64,000 nucleotides of DNA from Liquidambar formosana (lineage: Eukaryota > Streptophyta > Magnoliopsida > Saxifragales > Altingiaceae), in contig JBBPBK010000084.1 in the NCBI GenBank assembly GCA_039720395.1, positions 186,001 through 250,000 on the forward strand, written 5' to 3'. The notes under the pieces were generated by a model, which saw only the letters and a list, made by a program, of their open reading frames with translations, made no database searches and was not told the origin of the DNA. Shown here one piece after another: positions 13,126 to 22,081 of the stretch. A program made the position numbers and the translations under genes. Position 1 is the stretch's first letter. Each line of letters begins with the position of its first letter.

Positions 13126-15001
13126 AATACTTGAACACTTTTCATTTTCTGGTCACTTGACCCTTTTTTATTTTGTGAACATATACTTGTGCTTTTCAAA
13201 GCAATAAACATCACATTTATGAATTCCGAACCTTGCCAAGGTTGATTATGTTTATATACATCTTTTGACACTTTCGATGTGCTTATCTTAGAATTTCATG
13301 CTATGCTGATATTTCAATTCTATTCCCATGTGAATAAGGTTCAACTAATGTCTTGAGATAATCTATCATGCTATGGATAGAGAGTTTACAGCATCAAATA
13401 CTTAAAAAATCATCCATAGCATAATGGCTTATCACCATCAAATGGACTTGATCAATCGACCCACCAGATTCCAATGAATCACCTTACCCCGAGTTCAGGA
13501 ACTCTTGTGTGTCCCTATGTCACGTAGTAAAATCTCAATCCTTAGGAGATTTAGTTTATTACACTTTTATTCAAATTAATTCAAGTGTGCACTAAGTTTG
13601 GATGAAATTCCTCCCAAAACCATCTTTAAGCTCCAAGGGTTCTAAGTACTTTTTCAAAAGGACTTCTAAAAATTGATTCTTTATATCCCAAATCCTTGTT
13701 AAAAGATCCATACCTGCATAGGACCACTGTCCTCAAATCATTTTCAACAACATTACCATCTTTATCAAATAAAGACTTTTGATTTAAAAAGAACCTCTTG
13801 CCAACAAGCAAGTTGTTAACACGCGTATTGTTTTCAGTTGACGAGTTTATTCCAAAAGTGGCTCGAATAAATTGTTTTCATTAACAAGGGGCACGTGCCC
13901 TCTTTTCACGGACGTGATCCTAATCAAATCAATTTTCCAAAACTATCACTCCATGTAAGACTTCCCTTCTAGTATGGATTGAGAATCATAAAGTTTCACT
14001 TTCACTTTGTTTAAACAAAATTCCTTTACACTTCAAAAGTGTTCTTTCCTCAATCAAAATACATTTTCTTCCTTCAAAAGGAACCCCTGTCTTCAAAAGG
14101 CAATCTTTTCCCTTCAAAAGGGAACATCCTCTTCATTTCAATAGCTTTTAAAAAGTATCCTTTTTTCTTTACCCATTCCTTGACTTCAAAAGTTTCGAGC
14201 TTTCTCCGGATCCCAAAAGAGGTTCGCACTTGATATTAATTTTTTAAAAATGGACTCACATCATTTCCATTTCCATCCTTTCATAAAGGATCGATTTTAC
14301 TACTACAAGATAGGGATTCTTTAGAGTTAATCAATTTAACCTAAGATATCCTAAAAGAAGGAAGGCGAATTTGTGGTCCTTTCAAATACTTTTCATTTAC
14401 AACCTTAAGGCATACTCTTTTAAAAACTAACACTTTCAAAAAAGACTTTGTTTTAATGCCTTTAAAGATTTCTTATTCAAAATAACAGAATTCACCACCC
14501 TTCAAAAGGGTATTCTATGTCAAATCATTCGAATAGGAAATCAACAATACCAAATGGGATTTTAATCAGAAACATCATCGAAATCGGGAACCGTTGGATT
14601 CCAACGGGCAATATGGGCTGCCTCACACCTTCCCCACTCGTAACCAAACCCCTTTACCCTCAATCTTTAGTCTCACAGACCACTAGGAGTCAATCAATTT
14701 CTAAATGGACCTCAAATGGACCCGTTTGATGATAAGACCTCAGATGGACTTATTTTGGGATCTCGGATGACCCCACTTTCTAATCAACCATAGGATGCCC
14801 AGTCACGTCCTCAAACCCTTGATTGGTGGTGACTCCATAGCCTTGATAATTCCAGATATGCTCGCATGCCTAGGATAGTCAAGGCGCCCTTGAACTGAAT
14901 CCATCATACTCAACACCACCCACCAGAAACGGATGCCCTAGGGTCGTCCCAAACTTAAGAAGGGAAACATCCCATCCTTTTTTTGGGGTAGCGACAAATC
15001 C

Positions 15002-15616
15002 ATTAGTAAAATTTGGCTTCGTGTAGTAGAGAATATGTCATTGAGGCCCATTAAGAACTGCATAAGTCTCTCTTCTTGTTAGATTTGGATAAGAGCTTTC
15101 ATAGTTCCATAAGAACAAGAAGGAATGATGATGTAGGATGACAACTTGTCCCAGAGAGCTTTTAGCTTAGTATAATAGACAGAAACAGAGGATTGTTTTT
15201 GAAAATGGTAGATGATATCACGCCGAATGAGGTAAGTCTTAGCAGCATTACCTTGTAAAAAAAAGTTCACGCAAATCACTCCAAACACAAGCAGCAGTGT
15301 CGGAATAAATTATGCTACCACGGAAGTCTTTGGAAATGGCATTCAGCAACCATAAAAGGACCATCGTGTTACAATGAGACCATGAACCAAAAGTCGATGA
15401 AGAGGCATCAGGTTGTTTCACAGAACCGTTCACAAACCCGAGTTTGTTCTTGGCTGTGAGAGCCATTTTCATTGCCCTGCTCTAAGTATGATAATTTTCT
15501 CCATCAAGAAGGGTAGAGACAAGAACGTTTCCAGGATTGTCAAAAGGATGAAGATAAAAAGGATCATTATAGTGATCATTGGAAACATTAGAAGAAAGAG
15601 CTTCAAAGGTCGACAT
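15002..15616 (-). pseudogene. Copia gag N-terminal half
   Basis: The frame opens at ATG 15616-15614 (MSTFEALSSN...), 29 bases inside the primer-binding site, the expected gag start. It carries the Copia-like N-terminal motif: LLDGENYHT, then a TAG where the family has Trp, then MKMALTAKNKLGFVNG near 15470. The middle of gag (YYTKLKALWDKLSSY) follows at about 15160 in a different frame. Reading resumes toward ILLMD at the insertion breakpoint 15002, and the rest of gag is at 9120 and below. Broken by stops, at least one frameshift and the nested LTR. Confidence 0.85.
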
Positions 15617-15641
15617 GAAGGATAGTTGTAATATATTAGAC

Positions 15642-15658
15642 CTGTGGCTTTGATACTA
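15642..15658 (-). other. Copia primer-binding site
   Basis: The minus strand reads TAGTATCAAAGCCACAG immediately after the 5' LTR. It matches the standard initiator-Met-tRNA site TGGTATCAGAGC with two changes. Confidence 0.8.
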
Positions 15659-15912
15659 TGTGAAAGAAATGGAGAATGATTTCTGTGTATATTTCCAATT
15701 GGTATAGCTGTATATATATAGGGAATTTACAATCCCAGATCCCATAATCAAAGAATTGAGAATGATATAGGGACAAATCTAAGGAAATTAATAAACCCAC
15801 AATCAAGGGATAGAGAATAATTAGGGGAATATACAAGGAAAGGATTACAATATGATTGCAATTGAATATGGAACTGATTCAGCAAATCTATTAAGGAGAA
15901 ATATCAGCTAAG
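15659..15912 (-). repeat. Copia 5' LTR
   Basis: Partner of 5197-5450. The gag start and the primer-binding site lie just inside it, which fixes it as the 5' LTR of a minus-strand element. Confidence 0.92.
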
Positions 15913-15914
15913 AG

Positions 15915-16284
15915 TGTTAAGTTTCCAACCTAAAAGCCTAAGCTGTTAGGTGGAGGACCCAAACAGGTATATCAAATCATATCAACTTTTTATATTTAAA
16001 CGATGTGGGATGTGGGACTTCACAACACTCCCCCTCACGTGTGGGCCTAACAAGACAACAACGGGCCTATCACGTGGACAACAATAACGGGCAATAAGCC
16101 CAACAACAACAACAACAATAATAACTGGGCTCACAAATGAAACGGCCTAAAAACGACATGCTCTGATACCGTGTTAAATTTTCAACCTAAAAGCCTAAGC
16201 TATTAGGTGGAGGACCCAAACAGGTATATCAAATCATATCAACTTATTATATTTAAACGATGTGGGATGTGGGACTTCACAACA
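15915..16284 (-). mobile_element. TRIM (terminal-repeat retrotransposon in miniature)
   Basis: Two 113-bp direct repeats (15915-16027 and 16172-16284) flank a 144-bp interior. In minus orientation the LTR runs TGTTGTGAAGTCCCACATC...GTTGGAAACTTAACA. The primer site reads CGGTATCAGAGCAT after the right LTR, and a purine tract GAGGGGGAG precedes the left LTR. There is no coding capacity. It begins two bases from the end of the Copia LTR. No matching 5-bp duplication is seen (AAGAG against GTATA). It belongs to the same family as the copies at 58474 and 59189. Confidence 0.9.
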
Positions 16285-16316
16285 GTATATAAGATCAATC
16301 CCGATCAGCTCGGTAC

Positions 16317-16450
16317 TTGATGATATATAAGTTATATTAGTACCATATATTAGAGGTTATATCCCGTGTATTGACCTAATGTACTTTGTAACCCACTAAT
16401 ACACGAGATACAACCTCATTACGAGTATTGATATAAGTTATATCAACACG
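16317..16450. repeat. Imperfect palindrome
   Basis: The arm containing AGGTTATATCCCGTGTATTGA (16351) pairs with the reverse complement of 16391-16414. Outer arms around TATATAAGTTATATTAGTAC also pair. It is probably a MITE relic. Confidence 0.5.
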
Positions 16451-18127
16451 TAATTTCCTAATCGTCATCCTATATAAGAAACTAGAAAAGTATATATGTT
16501 GTTTATTTATTTATCTATTTATATATGAGTGTATATGTTCAATGTGTTGCTTTTTCAATATTACGGAGTATTGGTCATGTTACCAATCCTGTTCTGTATA
16601 GGTTTACCAGCCCAACCCAGTGGTTATATGGATTGGTCTGGGCCTGCACCAATTTTGAAGGCCCTACTCCGAGTTAGAAGTTTGGATATGTGCTTAATAC
16701 TTGTTTGTCTATTACTCCGCATGACTTTCGAGTGACACTCGGAATCACGCAACAAATTAGGCAAGTGGTTTTGAAAACTAGTTACGCTAATGTGACTAAT
16801 CTTGAAATGGGGTCTTTTTTTTTCCTTTTTTCCTTTTTTTTGGGGTGAGGGGAGGGAGGCCAAAAGAGCTAGACCATCGAAGGGTGAAATAGTCTCCAAC
16901 TAGGTTGGCACCTCACACACCCTAATCATGTGCATCATGACTCCAAGTATTGTTAAAGAAATAAAATAAAGAGTACAAAATAAGAGCAAATAAAAAATTA
17001 AGTAATTAGTCTTAAAGTGTCACAATTTAACTCAAAACCATGAAGAAATAAAAAACCTAGTATCTAAAATAAGTCACAATTCAACTCAAAACCTTGAAGA
17101 AATAAAAATTAATACTCTCTCCGTCCCACAAAGATAAAACATTTTTACAACCTTTTTTTTCTGTTCCAAAATGTTAGACCATTTTGAAAAGTCAAATCCT
17201 AATTCTTTGAACTTTCTACACTACCCCTTATTATTTCAATAATTACTTTCAACACAAAATCCAATAAAAAATAAGAAGGGTACTTTTAGAGAGAGAGAGT
17301 TTAATAAACAACAAATCCATAAAATGATTGTTTTTTTCTTGAACTATCTGTTTGCTTTGGTAAGACCCACCACAAGTTATAACTTGGACATTGAAGGCCT
17401 GAATTAGCAGACTTATACGCAACCATATTTCCTTTATGATAAAAGTGACTGCATTGAAAATCCATGGAATCCAAAAAAGTGCAAATAATTCTACCACCTA
17501 ACTCGAAGCTTCCAAGGAGGCTGAAAATAGGGGTTTTGATATCACGCTATGTGCATGACCTGACAATTTTCTGAATCAATCGAAACTCTCGAAGATTCTT
17601 ATTTTACGCGAAATTGGTTTTCCCTCTCCTATTTTACATCAAAACAAATGCAGCCTATAAGAAATTCAGTGTATATGGAGGTTGGGCTTGCCCAAACCTA
17701 GCCCGAGCTATTACATAAATTCTAGTTAGGCCGATCATGGCCCAACCTTGCCCAGCCTGATGTGCAATCCTACTAATATGTGATGGCCTACTGACCTAGT
17801 CCCATAATGAAGCTTGCTGCTAGAAACAGAGAAGTACAACCGTACAATGCTGCCTATAGAGCCCATCAAAATATGTGGACTTAACCCATTGCTCTTGGCT
17901 CTCTCTATTCTCTCACTCTACCAAACCTCGAACGCTTGACCTGTGCCTCACAACATATATGCAAAGCCAACAAGCTACAAGAAGGCTTGGTACTTAACCC
18001 ATAGCTCTGGTGGTAAGGAGTCTCATTTTAGAAAGTGGAGGTTTTGAATTCGATTTCTATTAAACCTCCTAGGTACCCACACAAAGTTTTATGATTTTCA
18101 TGGGCCTTAAACTTATCTAGTTCATAT
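16451..18127. other. Intergenic, no gene seen
   Basis: At 17115 CTCTCTCCGTCCC, preceded by TA, looks like one end of a Stowaway-type MITE, but the other end is missing. Around 17990-18110 weak A-box and B-box-like matches suggest a decayed SINE. Neither can be established. Confidence 0.5.
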
Positions 18128-18457
18128 GGGTTATAGAGTCCCCTTTAAGTGAAAATGGCCTAATGGTCCACTAGAAAACATCATTTTGAACGACTCTACA
18201 AAAAAAGATTTTTCCAAAATCTATCATTTAAGTAGACTTTTTGGTAATTTATAGTCTATATTTCATTCTTGGCCAAAAAGTCCACTTAAATAATAGCTTT
18301 TGAAAAACTTTTTTTCTGTAAAGTTGTTCAAAATGATATTTTCTAGTGAACCATGTGATTACTTTTCATAAAAAACCTTTCATACTCTTCTAAAATTTAA
18401 AGAAATTAAAATTAGTAAAGTAGAGAGATCACTTAAAGGGGTTACAATATCTAACCC
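18128..18457. mobile_element. hAT-type palindromic MITE, copy a
   Basis: The core 18167-18352 is a self-complementary block running CCACTAGAAAACATCATTTT to AAAATGATATTTTCTAGTG. Outer arms around CCCCTTTAAGTG also pair, but the left arm is shortened. It is related to copies near 54519, 55817, 57472 and 60512; three of those have 8-bp target duplications. Confidence 0.65.
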
Positions 18458-19300
18458 CATGGGTTATGAGGTCTTATATTGCCCGAAGGACTTCTTCATT
18501 ATCAAATTAAAAATCAAAAAATAAGTGGACTCTAAACTTTCAAACGAAATTCATTGGTCCAAAAAAAAAAAAAAAAAAAATCGAAATTCAATGTTCTGTT
18601 GCAGACAAAATATAATGGACTCAACCCAATCCAGCTATCATTAATATCTTCAAAGGAAATTACACTTTGCTCTACTTTGAGGTGAGAACACTTCGTACCC
18701 TTTCATTATTATATTTCAAACTCTATCTTTGGAGTTTCATCTCGCACTCCACCAATCTGTCATTCAAAATTTGAACAGAAAATGGTAATGTCTCCCACTT
18801 CTATGGCCAGTTGACATTATTTTGAGACGATTATGTATTATGTATTATTTTTATTTTTTTGTCAATGAAAATGCCATTATCTAGTTTAGAAGTTGTTGGA
18901 AGAGAATATATATATGGAGGATTTGGAATTCCTGCAACAACTTCTGAACTGGATTATGGCATTTTTGTTAACAAAACAGCATAATAATTTCAAAATAAAT
19001 TTAAACTTGGCTGAAAGGGTGTTTTTTTGGATTAAAGTATTATGGGAACAAAGTTCTTTTTTTTTTTTTTTTTTTTTCCCTTCTAATTGATGGCAAAATG
19101 CCTCTTAAAGCAAATCAGCAATGTCAAGCCCAATCTAGGAGCCGAGTTCAAACGTTCCATCACGTTTAAGGCTGAATAAAGCAGCATGCTTCACAGAAAT
19201 TCAGCCAAAAGGAGTAATTCGGTTTCCATTCCAAATGGTCTGATTTAAAAAGGTTTAACTTGACACAAAATTTCAAGTGACTTCAAATTTTTTTTCTTTT

Positions 19301-19310
<10 letters not shown>

Positions 19311-19340
<30 letters not shown>
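19311..19340. repeat. 30-base G homopolymer after a T tract
   Basis: Thirty consecutive G preceded by a long T run. The length may be unreliable. Confidence 0.8.
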
Positions 19341-19341
<1 letters not shown>

Positions 19342-19452
19342 GGTGTTGGTTTGCAAAGATGGCTCAAATTGGACCTAGTCATAATTATCAAGGGTAAACA
19401 GAAAGGCTAGACCCAATCAGGTTGTGCACATGACTGAGCCGAAAGCGTTTTG

Positions 19453-19662
19453 TTTTTTTGGTTTTTGACACAGTGTATCCCTAAAGCTGACAATTAAGGG
19501 ATTAATCACTGCCGCGACGGGTGGGCAATAGTAAATCGCTAACCCAGGGATTTTTTCCAAAGTATTGGGACTCGAACTCGAGATCTTTTACCTTCACTTG
19601 AGACAACCACTTTGGGACCAAGTGCCCAACCATTAGACCAACCCACTGGGTTAGTAGTTTAC
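19453..19662 (-). mobile_element. tRNA-type SINE (family C)
   Basis: On the minus strand a B-box-like GAGTTCGAGTCCC lies downstream of an A-box-like TGGTCTAATGGTTGG, at tRNA-like spacing. The far end is T-rich on the plus strand, consistent with an A-rich tail. No clear target duplication. Confidence 0.6.
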
Positions 19663-19856
19663 GCTTTTACTAGAGTAGCATGGGTCACTGTGGAATCCCA
19701 TGGAAACAGGGACCACCTCATTAGGCTAAGTACTCGACCGATCGATAGGGAATCAGTATTGTGAGAAAAAAGCATGAAAAATTCCACAAGCAGGGGGAGG
19801 AATAGTGAAGAGTGAGGTCGCGACTCATGGGCAATGGACTTGGTTAAAGGACCTAC

Positions 19857-20098
19857 AAAAGCTATAGTGAAAGCGAGTCTTCGTTGGGCAATTGTCTGTG
19901 TTTATGGACCAAAACCTAAGCAGTCTAACACACAAAAGCTATCGTGAAAGCGAGCCTTCGTTGGGCAATTGTCAATTGTCTCTGTTTATGGCCCAAAACC
20001 TAAGCAATCTAACACGCAAAAGCTATAGTGAAAGCGAGTCTTCGTTGGGCAATTGTCAATGTTTATGGACCAAAACCTAGACAATCTAACACACACAA
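19857..20098. repeat. 80-bp tandem repeat, 3 units
   Basis: Units start near 19857, 19934 and 20018, each with AGTGAAAGCGAGTCTTCG, TTGGGCAATTGTC and GTTTATGGACCAAAACCTA. The second and third have small indels. The open frame across them has no recognisable domain. Confidence 0.92.
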
Positions 20099-22081
20099 CA
20101 GAGTCTTGTTGCCTGGTGGTAAAGGTTGCCTTCCCTAGAAGGGCGGATGTCTAAGAGGCCAAGGCGCTTGGTGCTATCAGGCATTATATCATTAAAACGC
20201 TTATGGATTAGGTTTAACGTACCCGCTCACTAATTGACAATGGCTGGGAACGAAATGGCCAAATGAACTCTGAAATGATTTTGATACCAAATGGCTATTG
20301 AATGCAGCCGTTGGGTATGGTGGCAGTGCCGTGGTTGTGCTGGATTGTTGATGGCAACAAGGTGTTGGTGGTTTTCAAGAATACATAATTTACTTATGCA
20401 TTGTCCAACTGCAAGATAAAGATGCCCCAACTTCGTAAAATTCATTGCACGATGTCTCCACAGTGTAGTTTTCTTAAGGTTATTAAATAAAAATAAGACA
20501 AAAAGGACGGTCAAAAATAAAAATTTTTTTTTTTTTTAAAAAAAAAAAAAAATGAAGAAGGTGCATTACTTGTATTGAGTCCTTCAATGTGCCAAGTTGT
20601 TATGCAACTAAGAATTAATTCTTCAAGTACTTGGTTTTAGATCAAATACACTAGTTATACACCCAACAAAAAGCATAATTAAGATGGGGTATGTGGGGTG
20701 GGGTTGCAATAGGTCTAGGGTTTAGGAAGTCTAGGATGCCTTTGGTAAGTGGTGGTTTTCAATGTTGATGATTTTGCCAAGAATTCCACTTTGGTTCTCA
20801 TGATGGAAGTGTTTGGTTAGGAGAATTTGATTACAAACAGGGAATATTGAGGCAAAAATGTGGAAGTGATTGCCTGAGTGGTGGGTGCTTTATTGCTGAT
20901 AATGTGCCATAAAAGATAAGCCATCTTGCTTAAGACCCAATATATAGAAAATTTTATTAATAGGCGCATTAAGAGTGGGCCATCTTTACCAACAACTAAA
21001 CTTTTTTATTTTAAACTGAAGTAATGAGATTAAGATAAGGTTTTGCTGATAGGGGTCATCCATCATATCATTTCCAGTTAAGACATTCTTCTCCCCACCT
21101 CAACCAGAAAGCATGCCCTCAGAGTCAGACCTGCTCACAGCCACCCACCCCATCCCCATGCCAGATCTAGAATTAAAAGGTACAGCACTGGAATGCTGGA
21201 GATTTTGCAGAAAAAATCAATGCAAATATATGATTTCTTGTATCTATTTGTTTGGATATTCAATTAACAAATTTTGCTAGCTAGGTTTGACTTTATTAAT
21301 AAGGACAAAACTGGAGACTAATTCTCCACATGACCACATGCACCATCACTTACAAGTATTGCTGATTTGCTGTTGCTGTTGCTGTCTCCAGTGAGAAAGG
21401 ACAGAAGAATAGATTAATCACCAATGACAAAACACACAAAATTCTAAGGAAACTGATTATCATTCATTCAAGTAAAAGTTTGAAAAACTACCTTAGAACA
21501 TGAGAAAGTAAATTACCAAGACACACATTATACTTTAATGGCCTCCTTAGCTACTTTCAAAAGTTCTAGATGTTCATCGTGTGAGATCTGAAAGGAAAAC
21601 AAAGCGGTCCATTGTCCTGCTGTTAGCTCCATCACTTAAAAAAGAATTCAAATCCTGCCTCATGCTTCAAGTAATTTTCAAGATCACTTTTGAGGTCTAA
21701 CTCCTGAGGAAGTTACAAGAAAACAAACGTTTTTCTGTTTATGATGGGTTAATTCTCCCTTTTTGGTGTAGACTTTTGTCGCAATTAATCTATCCACAAT
21801 ATCAAAGATAGGACCTTGTTGAATCCACAGTTCTGTGCTTCAGATTTTTGGCAATAAAAGAATTTTGAAGTTCAACAAACTCCATCACCAAATCTATAAG
21901 CTTCAACTCTACAGTCCTTCTTCAATAGCTCAAAACTTCAACTATTTGCTTCAAGAGAATGCCATAAAATAAAACTTTTCCCATCAACGTTGTCCCCATC
22001 ACGATCATAATTGTCAAATACGTTGATAGTAACTCCTGCCGCCATGACACCAAGTTCAACTTTCTGCACAAATCATGGGTT
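20099..22081. other. Intergenic and 3' flank of the kinase gene
   Basis: No gene seen. The part next to 22081 is presumably the 3' untranslated region of the kinase-like gene. Confidence 0.5.

Larger units (their letters stand above)
9121..14996 (+). mobile_element. Giant (5.9 kb) solo LTR of a long-LTR retrotransposon, nested in Copia gag
   Basis: The block starts TGTAGACACCGAAATTTTG and ends GGGGTAGCGACA, so it has TG...CA ends and a near-perfect 5-bp target duplication (GATCC/AATCC). No gag-pol coding sequence is visible on either strand, and I see no second copy of the ends inside, so it is not an LTR-internal-LTR unit. A clear TATA box lies at 11546-11553, as expected inside an LTR. The simplest reading is a solo LTR left after recombination between two LTRs. 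LTRs this long are known from Ogre/Tat-type Ty3/gypsy elements and from LARDs, but the family here is inference. It carries a 162-bp tandem array and two short tandem arrays. Confidence 0.78.
5197..15912 (-). mobile_element. Decayed Ty1/copia LTR retrotransposon carrying a nested insertion
   Basis: Two near-identical 254-bp direct repeats (5197-5450 and 15659-15912) bracket a minus-strand gag-pol region. Inside the right (5') LTR is a primer-binding site reading TAGTATCAAAGCC, close to the usual Copia site TGGTATCAGAGC that pairs with initiator Met-tRNA. Just inside the left (3') LTR is a purine tract (GAGCGGGAG on the minus strand). Domain order is gag, zinc knuckle, protease, integrase, reverse transcriptase, RNase H, which is the Copia order because integrase precedes RT. 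Without the nested insertion at 9121-14996 the element is about 4.8 kb, normal for Copia. Stops and frameshifts make it non-autonomous. No clean target duplication is visible; the left flank is ATATA and the right edge abuts a TRIM. Confidence 0.93.

Noticed and set aside
15915..16284. TRIM as a Cassandra element
   Set aside because: Cassandra LTRs carry a 5S rRNA-like segment, and none is visible here.
17115..17310. Stowaway MITE
   Set aside because: Only one CTCTCTCCGTCCC end is visible; no matching right terminus.
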